From Planctomycetota bacterium (lineage in GTDB: Bacteria > Planctomycetota > Phycisphaerae > WQYP01 > JAJZKY01): a stretch of DNA of 5,598 nt. The notes beneath the pieces are model-generated. The model was not told the DNA's origin. It saw nothing but the letters and a program-made list of their open reading frames with translations, and did not search any database. The stretch lies in the NCBI GenBank assembly GCA_021803885.1, contig JAJZKY010000365.1, positions 1-5,598 on the forward strand, given 5' to 3'. Positions 1-5,592 of the stretch are shown here, piece after piece. Position numbers and translations under genes: made by a program. Position 1 is the stretch's first letter, and every line of letters begins with the position of its first letter.

Positions 1-1
1 T

Positions 2-295
2 TTTGGCCGCCTGGCCAGCACCTACAAAAGCATCGGCCTGCTGGCAATTCAACATAATGTGCCCGTGATTATTGGCTACGCCCGCCGGCGCAACGACCGC
101 TTCGAGTTTGATTTGGGCATTACCGACATCATTGAGCCGACCGACTGGCAGAGCCAAAGCGATGAACTGTATTACATTACCGAGCGCTACACGCGGGCCA
201 TCGAAACATTCATTCGCCAGGACCCCACACAGTATTTATGGATTCATCGCCGCTGGAAAACCCGCCCCAAAGGCGAGCCGCCGGAAGAGGCATAA
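2..295 (+). CDS. Lipid A biosynthesis (LpxL/HtrB-family) lysophospholipid acyltransferase, C-terminal part
   Basis: Only the last 97 residues are present; the reading frame is open from base 2 and ends in TAA at 293-295. The C-terminal stretch DPTQYLWIHRRWKTRP is the hallmark end of the LpxL/HtrB/LpxM family of inner-membrane acyltransferases, which move a fatty acyl chain from acyl-ACP onto a lipid A precursor or a related lysolipid. The preceding part (LASTYKSIGLLAIQHNVPVIIGYARR, then an FEFDLG strand) fits the family region in which the enzyme's product is described as reaching a usable acyl pool, downstream of the catalytic H(X4)D motif. That motif and the N-terminal membrane anchor lie outside the window, so activity cannot be judged. 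The tail after RRWKTRP is short and charged (KGEPPEEA). The gene converges on lutC. The exact acyl acceptor (LpxL or LpxM type, or another lipid) cannot be told from this fragment. Confidence 0.88.
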   Translation, partial: FGRLASTYKSIGLLAIQHNVPVIIGYARRRNDRFEFDLGITDIIEPTDWQSQSDELYYITERYTRAIETFIRQDPTQYLWIHRRWKTRPKGEPPEEA

Positions 296-307
296 GCACC
301 GGATGCG

Positions 308-1030
308 TTACTCCACCACGGCCACGCAAAGATATTTTGGCCCATGCACCCCGGTGACGAGATTCATCTCAATGTCGGCGGTTTTGCTGGGGCCGTTAAT
401 AATTACAATGTTCGACGGGATGCCGCCGGCCGTATCCGCAAGCATGCGGTCAATGCCGTCCACCATATCGGCAACAATTTGCTTTGCGGGCAGCACCACA
501 ATATGCAGCGGAATCGTCAGCGTTGCCGATCGGCCAAAGGCTGCATCACTCCACACCAGCAGGGCGCCGGTATCCGCAAGGCCATAGCGGCAATCGGTGA
601 TGGCAACATCGCAATCGAAAACAACCTTGCCGCAGTCGGGCCGGCCCCACATCTCAACCCGCGAGCCGCGACGTTGGAGCAACTCGGTCAAGCCGCCAGG
701 CATGGGACCGGCAAAGTCGAGCATGACGCGATCGGCTTTGTGGCCCGCCAGAAATGCTTCGATCATCGCGGGTAAATTCGCCGGATTTGCCGCTGCGACC
801 TTCGCTCCATTCTGCGCGGCCTGCGCCATCCAGCGGGTACTGCAACCCGGGTCGTCAGCCGCGACCTGCCTGATGACCGCCTCATTTCGCTGCGGGCGGC
901 TTGCGGGCTTCGCCGTGCTTTCGCCGGTGCGGCCCAGCGCTTTTCGCACGCGCGCCAAAAATTCGCGCCGCGCCGGCTGGTTGGCAACGCTCCATGCGTC
1001 TGGCGTATGGGCGGGTTGCTGCAGACTCAT
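308..1030 (-). CDS. lutC: LutC, LUD-domain subunit of the L-lactate oxidation complex
   Basis: The protein has 240 residues, the usual length for LutC (YvbY/LldG). It is a single LUD domain. Diagnostic parts are LADTGALLVWSD at about residues 151-162, the following hydrophobic stretch with PLHIVVLPAKQIV near 174-186, and the C-terminal block NIVIINGPSKTADIEMNLVTGVHGP at about 207-231. With LutA and LutB it oxidises L-lactate to pyruvate in the cytoplasm; its own chemistry is not well defined in the family. A start 15 codons upstream (1075) is open, but ATG at 1030 is preferred: its ATGA overlaps the lutB stop, a GGAGGG site lies 6 bases upstream (1037-1042), and the protein then has family length. 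The N-terminal 50 residues are low-complexity and basic, typical of the variable LutC N terminus. It is the last gene of the operon and ends 12 bases from the convergent acyltransferase gene. Confidence 0.93.
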   Translation of the reverse strand: MSLQQPAHTPDAWSVANQPARREFLARVRKALGRTGESTAKPASRPQRNEAVIRQVAADDPGCSTRWMAQAAQNGAKVAAANPANLPAMIEAFLAGHKADRVMLDFAGPMPGGLTELLQRRGSRVEMWGRPDCGKVVFDCDVAITDCRYGLADTGALLVWSDAAFGRSATLTIPLHIVVLPAKQIVADMVDGIDRMLADTAGGIPSNIVIINGPSKTADIEMNLVTGVHGPKYLCVAVVE

Positions 1031-2508
1031 CGCTTGCCCTCCGGGGTGCCGCGGTCTACACGGCGCTGGTTCCACAAAGTACGAAAATTATTTTTTGGCG
1101 GCTGCGGAAAATCGCGTATGGCCGTCCAGCCTTTGGCCGGGCCGGGCAGGCGGGTAATCCAGCCATCTTTGTGCGGCAGCAGTCGCATGCCGACACGCTG
1201 GGCAAACTGGCCCAACCGGTACGTCCAGCCATAGCGCAGCCCGGTGGTCCACAATCGGAAGATAAGCTTTTCTCCAAAACCGGAGATTCCCTGGTCAATC
1301 TGGTCTTTTTTCATGTGAATGAGCATTTCGGGGATGTTAATTTTAACAGGACACGCCTCGTAGCACGCACCGCACAGGCTCGATGCGTGCGGCAGGTGCT
1401 TGTGCTCCGCAAGGCCGTTGAACAGCGGCGTAATCAAAGCGCCGATAGGACCGGGGTACACACTGCCATACGTATGCCCACCCACCTTGCGGTAAATGGG
1501 GCAGGCATTCAGGCACGCGCCGCAGCGGATGCAGCGCAGCGTATCGCGGTAATCGCCGGCCAAAATGCGGCTGCGGCCATTGTCCATGATGATCAGATGA
1601 AACTCATCGGGGCCGTCGTGTTCATCAGCACGCCGGGGGCCGGTGATGATGTTGGTATATTGCGTCAGCGCCTGGCCCGACGCCGAACGGGCCAGCAGTT
1701 TTAAGAAGATGGGCAGATCGCGCATTTCAGGAATGATTTTTTCCATGCCCATAATCGCCACATGCACCCGTGGCCGCGACGTGCACATGCGCCCATTGCC
1801 TTCGTTGGTGCACAGCACAATCGAGCCGGTGTCGGCAATGGCGAAGTTGACGCCGCTGATGCCCATATCCGCCTGATTAAAACGCTGCCGCAGATACACG
1901 CGGGCCATCTCAGCGAGGCTTTGCGGGTCGTCGGTGTATGGAACCTTAAAGTAGCGTTCAAACACCCGGCCGATATCTTTGGCATTGCGATGAATTACGG
2001 GCATGACAATATGTGATGGATGGTCGTTGTCCACCTGCAGAATAAACTCGCCGAGGTCGGTTTCCAGCGGTTCAAGGCCGGCTTTTTCCAGGGCGTGGTT
2101 CAATTCGCTTTCTTCGCTGACCATGCTTTTGCTTTTGACAATCAGCTTGCTGTTGGTTTGGCGGGCGATGTCTATGACAAGCTGATTGGCATCGTCGCGG
2201 CCCAGGGCGTAGTGCACATGGCCGCCATGCCTTTGAACATTGGCCTCGAGCTGGGCAAGGTAATAATCGAGATTGTCGAGCGTGTGCCGCTTGATGTCGC
2301 CGGCGAGCGTTCGCAGCGCGTCGCTGTCGGGCAGTTCGGCCAGAGTAGCGCGGCGGCCATAGTCTTTTTTGGTTACGGAGTTGTCCAGCGCGGTATGCAG
2401 GGCCTCGTCAGCGCTGGTGAGGGCCGCTTCACGCATAAAATCAGGGTTAAACACCGGCAGCGAATGCCGGCGCGAACCAGGCGACGAGCCGGCGGCTTTG
2501 GCGGTCAT
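1027..2508 (-). CDS. lutB: LutB, iron-sulfur / LUD-domain subunit of the L-lactate oxidation complex
   Basis: The protein has 493 residues, slightly longer than Bacillus LutB. An N-terminal LUD domain covers about residues 70-300 and contains ADTGSIVLCTNEGNGR (225-240) and the RVHVAIMGMEKI strand (247-258). A ferredoxin-like module follows: C326-x2-C329-x2-C332-x3-C336-P, then C379-x2-C382-x3-C386-P, which are ligands for two [4Fe-4S] clusters. The C-terminal tail (about 400-493) corresponds to the LutB-specific domain that ends in basic, proline-rich sequence. Its role is cytoplasmic electron transfer during oxidation of L-lactate to pyruvate together with LutA and LutC. The ATG at 2508 overlaps the lutA stop as ATGA and has an AGGAGAG site 5 bases upstream (2514-2520). 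The stop overlaps the lutC start in the same way. All expected cysteines are present and I see no damage to the gene. Confidence 0.95.
   Translation of the reverse strand: MTAKAAGSSPGSRRHSLPVFNPDFMREAALTSADEALHTALDNSVTKKDYGRRATLAELPDSDALRTLAGDIKRHTLDNLDYYLAQLEANVQRHGGHVHYALGRDDANQLVIDIARQTNSKLIVKSKSMVSEESELNHALEKAGLEPLETDLGEFILQVDNDHPSHIVMPVIHRNAKDIGRVFERYFKVPYTDDPQSLAEMARVYLRQRFNQADMGISGVNFAIADTGSIVLCTNEGNGRMCTSRPRVHVAIMGMEKIIPEMRDLPIFLKLLARSASGQALTQYTNIITGPRRADEHDGPDEFHLIIMDNGRSRILAGDYRDTLRCIRCGACLNACPIYRKVGGHTYGSVYPGPIGALITPLFNGLAEHKHLPHASSLCGACYEACPVKINIPEMLIHMKKDQIDQGISGFGEKLIFRLWTTGLRYGWTYRLGQFAQRVGMRLLPHKDGWITRLPGPAKGWTAIRDFPQPPKNNFRTLWNQRRVDRGTPEGKR
1037..1042 (-). promoter_or_regulatory. 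Ribosome binding site of lutC
   Basis: GGAGGG on the minus strand lies inside the last codons of lutB, 6 bases before the ATG at 1030. It decides the lutC start in favour of 1030 over the longer reading frame beginning at 1075, and together with the ATGA overlap it indicates re-initiation by ribosomes finishing lutB. Confidence 0.8.
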
Positions 2509-3251
2509 CGGTTCTCTCCTGCATCAATGGCCGAGGCTAATACTTCGGCGATGTGCTTTACCGCAAAGTCGCCATGCTGCCGATGGCAGGCACCGCCGAT
2601 ATTCATGGCGCAGCCGCCATCGTTAACAATCATCACGTCGGCACCGGTTTTTTGGCCGCACTGCACTTTGTCGCGCACGATGGCACCGGAAATGTCCGGA
2701 TATTTTACGGCAAAGGTTCCGCCGAAGCCGCAGCATTGCTCGGCTTTTTCCAGCGGGATAAAACTGGCTCCCTTAAGCTGCTTGAGCAGACTGATGCACG
2801 GCTCGCCGGTGGCCCCCAGGCCGCGCAGGTGGCAGGTGTAGTGATAGGTAAAGCGCTGCGGTTCGGGCAGCGTAAGTTTTGACACATCCACCTTCAGCAC
2901 GCGGGTTAAAAACTCCACGAACTCATAGCAGCGTGCCGCAAAATCCAACGCCTCCTGATGCTTGGCCGGATCATCCTTAAACAATTCGGGGTAGTGGTCG
3001 CGAATCATGGCCGCACACGAGCCGGACGGTGTTACGATATAGGCCGAATCTTTAAACACGCGAATCATCCGCTCGGCCAGCGGACGCGCCTCCTGCGGGT
3101 AGCCGTTGTTAAACTGCGGCTGGCCGCAGCAGGTTTGAGCCTGCGGAAAGTCCACGCTGCAGCCAAAATGCTCCAGCGTTTTCACCACTGCCATGCCAAC
3201 CTGCGGGGCAAATAAATCGGTCAAGCACGTTACAAAAAGGCTTACTTGCAT
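2505..3251 (-). CDS. lutA: LutA, cysteine-rich (CCG-domain) subunit of the L-lactate oxidation complex
   Basis: From the ATG at 3251 the protein has 248 residues, close to Bacillus LutA and E. coli YkgE. It has two cysteine-rich CCG domains, the type also seen in GlcF and HdrB: C9, C41-C42 (TCCGQPQFN) and C79 (PSGSCAAM), then C140 (YHYTCHLRGLG), C173-C174 (QCCGFGGTFAVKYPDIS) and C214 (NDGGCAMNI). These bind an iron-sulfur cluster used in the oxidation of L-lactate to pyruvate. Two in-frame ATGs exist, at 3260 and 3251. The second gives MQVSLFVTC, which matches the usual MxVSLFVTC family start; the first only adds MQV. Neither has a strong ribosome binding site (GCAGG lies 2-3 bases before the 3251 start). 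It is the first gene of the lut operon, 118 bases after icd. GlcF is the main alternative family, but the length and the adjacent lutB and lutC exclude it. Confidence 0.94.
   Translation of the reverse strand: MQVSLFVTCLTDLFAPQVGMAVVKTLEHFGCSVDFPQAQTCCGQPQFNNGYPQEARPLAERMIRVFKDSAYIVTPSGSCAAMIRDHYPELFKDDPAKHQEALDFAARCYEFVEFLTRVLKVDVSKLTLPEPQRFTYHYTCHLRGLGATGEPCISLLKQLKGASFIPLEKAEQCCGFGGTFAVKYPDISGAIVRDKVQCGQKTGADVMIVNDGGCAMNIGGACHRQHGDFAVKHIAEVLASAIDAGENR
2514..2520 (-). promoter_or_regulatory. Ribosome binding site of lutB
   Basis: AGGAGAG on the minus strand lies within the last codons of lutA, 5 bases before the lutB ATG at 2508. It supports that start and translational coupling through the ATGA overlap at 2505-2508. 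Confidence 0.8.
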
Positions 3252-3260
3252 AACCTGCAT

Positions 3261-3289
3261 AGTTTACGATGTTGGCCGGGTGCAGGCAA
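3261..3289 (-). promoter_or_regulatory. Possible promoter of lutABC
   Basis: On the minus strand TTGCCT (3284-3289) is followed after exactly 17 bases by TAAACT (3261-3266), each matching 4 of 6 bases of the sigma-70 type -35 and -10 consensus. Transcription would begin near 3254, only a few bases before the lutA ATG at 3251, giving an almost leaderless mRNA. That would fit the absence of a good ribosome binding site at lutA. This is a weak consensus match found by eye, and such matches occur by chance. Confidence 0.28.
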
Positions 3290-3292
3290 CTA

Positions 3293-3315
3293 CCGCCCCC
3301 GCCGGGGGGAAGCGG
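3293..3315 (-). other. C/G-rich hairpin between icd and lutA
   Basis: CCGC-CCCC (3293-3300) can pair with GGGG (3304-3307) and GCGG (3312-3315), leaving a 3-base loop and a bulge of four bases (GGAA, 3308-3311). It lies 55 bases past the icd stop in the direction of transcription. There is no run of T after it on the minus strand, so it is not a standard intrinsic terminator. It could protect the 3' end of an icd mRNA, attenuate read-through into lutA, or be a by-product of GC-rich sequence. Confidence 0.35.
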
Positions 3316-3369
3316 CGTTAACAGTACCAGCCCACCCAACCCGCCGCCGCAAGGCGATTGTCGCAATTG

Positions 3370-4656
3370 TTAGATATTTTTGATAACCGCATCGGCAAAT
3401 TCGCTGCACTTCACCTCGTGCGCGCCGGTCATAAGCCGGGCAAAATCGTAGGTTACAATTTTTTGTCCGATGGTTTTTTCGATCGCGGCGACAATGCTTT
3501 CGGCCACCTGCTGCCAACCCAGGTGTTCAAACATCATCACGCCCGAAAGCACCACGCTGCCGGGGTTTACTTTATCAAGATTGGCGTACTTGGGCGCGGT
3601 GCCATGCGTGGCTTCAAAAATGGCATGGCCGCTGTGGTAATTAATGTTACCGCCGGGAGCAATGCCAATGCCGCCCACCTGCGCCGCCAACGCATCGCTG
3701 AGGTAGTCGCCATTGAGGTTAAGCGTTGCAATCACGTCAAAATCGTCCGGGCGGGTTAGCACCTGCTGCAGCGTGATGTCGGCAATGGCGTCCTTGATGA
3801 TGATACCATTGGGCAGCCGGCACCACGGGCCGCCATCTATTTCGACGGCGCCGTATTTTTCTTTGGCAAGTTGGTAGCCCCAATCGCGGAAGGCCCCCTC
3901 GGTAAACTTCATAATGTTGCCCTTGTGCACAAACGTTACGCTCTTACGCTTATGCTTGATGGCGTAATCTATCGCGGCGGCAATAAGCCGTTGCGAGCCA
4001 TCCTTGCTTACCGGCTTAATGCCAATGCCGCTGCTTTCGGCGAAACGCACCTTGCCATATACCTTGGGGAACTCGGCTTTGATAAATGCCAGCAGTTTGC
4101 GGGCTTCTTCGGAGCCGGCGGCCCATTCTATGCCGGCATAAATGTCCTCAGTATTTTCGCGGAATATCACCATATTCACCGCTTCAGGCCGCTTCACGGG
4201 GCTTGGCACGCCGGCAAAATACCGCACGGGCCGCAAACAAACATAAAGGTCCAGCAATTGCCGCAATGCCACATTGAGCGATCGAATGCCGCCGCCCACC
4301 GGAGTGGTAAGCGGCCCCTTAATTCCCACCAAAAAGTGCCGGAATGCCTCAACAGTGTCATCGGGCAACCACGCCTTGGCATCGCCCTCGGGCGTGCCGG
4401 TCTTGAACTTGTTAAACGATTTTTCGCCGGCGTAAACCTCCATCCAGGCAATCTGCTTTTTACCGCCAAAGGCTTTTTTTACCGCCGCATCGAACACGCG
4501 CACCGACGCCCGCCAGATATCCGCCCCGGTGCCATCGCCCTCTATAAATGGAATAATGGGATGATCAGGCACATTGAGCACATTGCCCGGCCCCATCGTA
4601 ATGGGTTGACCATGGGCCGGCACTACAACCGTTTTAAAGCTGGGAATGTTTGACAT
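3370..4656 (-). CDS. icd: NADP-dependent isocitrate dehydrogenase
   Basis: The 428-residue protein is strongly similar to E. coli Icd (416 residues). It oxidatively decarboxylates isocitrate to 2-oxoglutarate in the TCA cycle and makes NADPH. Visible substrate residues are S126, N128 and R132 in [14 protein letters not shown]142 in LRPVR, R166 in [10 protein letters not shown]173 and K245. Metal-binding aspartates are D293, D317 and D321. The NADP signature is complete: HGTAPKY with K356 and Y357, V363, and Y403/R407 in VTYDFARLM, so NADP rather than NAD specificity is expected. S126 equals Ser113 of E. coli, the AceK phosphorylation site, but no aceK is visible. The ATG at 4656 is preferred over an upstream TTG at 4683 because GGAG (4666-4669) sits 9 bases before it and the N terminus then matches the family. 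Small insertions relative to E. coli occur near residues 84-95 and 328-334. The gene precedes lutABC on the same strand. Confidence 0.97.
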   Translation of the reverse strand: MSNIPSFKTVVVPAHGQPITMGPGNVLNVPDHPIIPFIEGDGTGADIWRASVRVFDAAVKKAFGGKKQIAWMEVYAGEKSFNKFKTGTPEGDAKAWLPDDTVEAFRHFLVGIKGPLTTPVGGGIRSLNVALRQLLDLYVCLRPVRYFAGVPSPVKRPEAVNMVIFRENTEDIYAGIEWAAGSEEARKLLAFIKAEFPKVYGKVRFAESSGIGIKPVSKDGSQRLIAAAIDYAIKHKRKSVTFVHKGNIMKFTEGAFRDWGYQLAKEKYGAVEIDGGPWCRLPNGIIIKDAIADITLQQVLTRPDDFDVIATLNLNGDYLSDALAAQVGGIGIAPGGNINYHSGHAIFEATHGTAPKYANLDKVNPGSVVLSGVMMFEHLGWQQVAESIVAAIEKTIGQKIVTYDFARLMTGAHEVKCSEFADAVIKNI

Positions 4657-4665
4657 AACTATTAG

Positions 4666-4669
4666 CTCC
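4666..4669 (-). promoter_or_regulatory. Ribosome binding site of icd
   Basis: GGAG on the minus strand, 9 bases before the ATG at 4656. It supports this start over the upstream in-frame TTG at 4683. Confidence 0.6.
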
Positions 4670-4762
4670 AATATTGCTGGCAACCGCAGTGCTTCATAAT
4701 CATCTTCGGCGTGGGTTCAGGTGCTGCGGCTAAACCTCGATGTTCCGCGCGAAGCAGATACG

Positions 4763-4867
4763 TTACTCAACGCTGGCCCTGGCGACAAGTACGCTCATCA
4801 GCCACACGTACCCGAATAGCAATCTCACCCACTCGAGGCGATTGCGCTCCATGAGAGGATTAGCCAT
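4763..4867 (-). CDS. Possible 34-residue membrane peptide (doubtful)
   Basis: An ATG at 4867 (or a second one at 4852) opens a 34-residue (or 29-residue) frame ending in TAA at 4763-4765. Its C-terminal two thirds read as one hydrophobic segment with aromatic residues (VRLLFGYVWLMSVLVA), preceded by charged residues (MERNRLEW), so it could be a single-span membrane peptide with a cytoplasmic basic N terminus. Against it: neither ATG has a recognisable ribosome binding site, the frame is short enough to arise by chance, and I recognise no family. It lies upstream of icd on the same strand with its stop about 106 bases before the icd start, so a leader-peptide role is conceivable but unsupported. 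Confidence 0.15.
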   Translation of the reverse strand: MANPLMERNRLEWVRLLFGYVWLMSVLVARASVE

Positions 4868-5112
4868 GCGCAGCGGCCAGCGTCGGCAGCCACCCGCAAT
4901 TAATCGCTGTCGCCGCAAAGTCGCTGCAAATTTTTTGACCGGTCCTGGTTCGGGCTTGCCCGCTTAAGCATGATTGAGGAAAAAGGCTTAACGGGATGGC
5001 TCCAACGCAATTGCCGCCAATCGGCAAAAAAGTTTGGGCTAAACCAAGTTGCAGTTCCGATAAAGTTGTAGCGGTTTAACGACCGTTGCCGCCATAGCGC
5101 AAAAAAATCATG

Positions 5113-5123
5113 CTTTGGCAAAG
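5113..5123. repeat. Short inverted repeat CTTTG-G-CAAAG
   Basis: An 11-base odd palindrome, arms 5113-5117 and 5119-5123, lying 20 bases before a perfect TATAAT. Its position around where a -35 element would be expected makes an operator possible. No regulator can be named. Confidence 0.3.
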
Positions 5124-5143
5124 ACTCGCCGCCAGGTAGCGGC

Positions 5144-5149
5144 TATAAT
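5144..5149 (+). promoter_or_regulatory. Perfect -10 hexamer TATAAT, without a good -35
   Basis: TATAAT on the plus strand matches the sigma-70 -10 consensus fully. The best -35-like hexamer, TTGGCA at 5115-5120, is 23 bases away, which is too far for standard spacing, and nothing at 16-18 bases resembles TTGACA. A perfect 5-base stem (GCCGC/GCGGC, 5128-5143) abuts it. If it is used, an activator or an alternative sigma factor would be needed; transcription would start near 5156 and read through the hairpin-rich region towards the ORF at 5412. Confidence 0.35.
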
Positions 5150-5153
5150 TGCT

Positions 5154-5201
5154 TGACACCGCCCACGGCATGGTTGAACATGCTGGGGCCTGACACCGCC
5201 C
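5154..5201. repeat. Direct repeat of TGACACCGCCC, 37-base period
   Basis: The 11-mer TGACACCGCCC occurs at 5154-5164 and again at 5191-5201. The second copy runs into the strong stem at 5196-5216, and the first is followed by the stem at 5168-5183. The repeat could be a protein-binding site pair or a repeated RNA element; no third copy is seen in the window. Confidence 0.6.
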
Positions 5202-5400
5202 CGCTAACGGGAGCGGCCCATATACAGTCGGCCAAGCGTTCGTGCCGATAACATGGCCACCGGGTAGGCGCTCTGGCCGAAGCCCTGGCAATGAGTTGCC
5301 GCTGCAGGAGGCAGAATTGTATACCTGCATCCAACTGTAAAGCCGGTCACGAGCGACTGGCCGAGGGGCACCAGGCCCATAGCAGAACAATGCACCTAAG

Positions 5401-5405
5401 AAAGG
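5401..5405 (+). promoter_or_regulatory. Ribosome binding site of the small lipoprotein ORF
   Basis: AAAGG, within the purine-rich stretch AAGAAAGG (5398-5405), lies 6 bases before the ATG at 5412. It is the main reason for choosing this frame over the overlapping, longer plus-strand frame that ends at 5569. Confidence 0.45.
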
Positions 5406-5411
5406 TTAGAT

Positions 5412-5582
5412 ATGGCCCGCGCATCAGGTCGCAAACACAACTCCTCCGGCAGTTCCCCACGGGTGAAAGCCTCGTCGCGACAATTGCTTTTCCGCGCAGT
5501 GCGTGCAGGCGCCGTGCTGGGGTTGGCACTCTTTGGATCCTCCATGATGGGCTGCACCGCCCTGAATGATCTTGGCGCTTGA
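5412..5582 (+). CDS. Small putative lipoprotein (56 residues), unknown function
   Basis: The ORF runs from ATG at 5412 to TGA at 5580-5582. A long basic N-terminal region (about residues 1-31, with R/K at 3, 7, 8, 17, 19, 23, 28 and 31) precedes a hydrophobic stretch AGAVLGLALFGSS (32-44) and SMMGC with C48. This is a lipobox-like end (Gly at -1, Cys at +1), although Met at -3 is unusual. Cleavage by signal peptidase II would leave only CTALNDLGA, nine residues, as the lipidated product. That is very short even beside entericidin-type lipoproteins, so a frameshift truncation of a longer protein or a plain inner-membrane peptide is possible. A ribosome binding site 6 bases upstream and GC-rich third codon positions support translation. 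I recognise no family. It is divergent from icd across the hairpin-rich gap. Confidence 0.45.
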   Translation: MARASGRKHNSSGSSPRVKASSRQLLFRAVRAGAVLGLALFGSSMMGCTALNDLGA

Positions 5583-5592
5583 TTGCACCTGG

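Larger units (their letters stand above)
5128..5360 (+). ncRNA. Candidate structured RNA or long structured leader (unrecognised)
   Basis: Seven stem-loops can be read by eye in about 230 bases: GCCGC/GCGGC (5128-5143), GCATG/CATGC (5168-5183), CCGCCCCG/CGGG-A-GCGG (5196-5216), a long stem of CGGCCAAGCG (5229-5238) with 5269-5279 through one bulged C, GGCAA-TGAG-TTGCC (5287-5300), CTGC/GCAG (5302-5314; alternatively GCAGG 5304-5308 with CCTGC 5324-5328), and CCGGTC/GACTGG (5343-5360, with one G-U pair). The region begins at a perfect TATAAT and ends about 50 bases before the small lipoprotein ORF, so it could be that gene's 5' leader or a separate small RNA. No family I know matches it: I looked for RNase P, tmRNA, SRP RNA, and cobalamin, SAM, TPP, glycine and cyclic-di-GMP riboswitch motifs. 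Strand is assumed from the -10; the stems exist on both strands. GC-rich DNA forms stems readily, so this is tentative. Confidence 0.25.
4657..5411. other. Long intergenic region without a convincing ordinary gene
   Basis: About 755 bases separate the icd start from the small plus-strand ORF at 5412. No open frame here shows a recognisable family, a good ribosome binding site or consistent codon use. The left part (4657-5110) has A/T runs and isolated short palindromes: GACCGGTC at 4937-4944, CGGG-CTTG-CCCG at 4951-4962, and a perfect 6-base stem TTGCCG/CGGCAA at 5011-5027. It must also hold the icd promoter, but I find no clear -35/-10 pair; TATGAA near 4695 on the minus strand is the best -10 guess. 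The right part (5113-5360) is dense in inverted repeats and is described separately. No tRNA, rRNA, tmRNA, RNase P or SRP RNA signature was found by eye. Confidence 0.6.

Noticed and set aside
901..1704. 267-codon plus-strand open frame across lutB and lutC
   Set aside because: It is antisense to two well-supported genes, crosses their junction and has no domain signal.
2020..2841. 273-codon plus-strand open frame antisense to lutB and lutA
   Set aside because: It lies entirely opposite two genes with complete family motifs. Long antisense frames are expected with this codon use, and its translation shows no recognisable domain.
3871..4653. 260-codon plus-strand open frame antisense to icd
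   Set aside because: It mirrors icd, whose product matches the family along its full length; the antisense product has no recognisable motif.
4740..4967. 75-codon plus-strand frame in the intergenic region
   Set aside because: Serine-, threonine- and arginine-rich translation with no domain or hydrophobic segment and no ribosome binding site.
5011..5027. Hairpin TTGCCG/CGGCAA followed by an A-run, considered as a terminator
   Set aside because: On the plus strand the run after the stem is A, not T; on the minus strand the T-run comes before the stem. Neither direction gives an intrinsic terminator.
5076..5390. 104-codon minus-strand frame in the intergenic region
   Set aside because: Its translation is cysteine-, proline- and glycine-rich without a domain, it has no ribosome binding site I can see, and it runs through the hairpin-rich stretch.
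5340..5400. Resemblance of GACTGGCC followed by GAGGGGCACC to SAM or cobalamin riboswitch boxes
   Set aside because: Only a few bases agree; the remaining conserved blocks and the order of helices are absent.
5291..5569. 92-codon plus-strand frame overlapping the small lipoprotein ORF
   Set aside because: Cysteine- and arginine-rich translation with no domain. The overlapping frame at 5412 has a lipoprotein-type signal and ribosome binding site instead.
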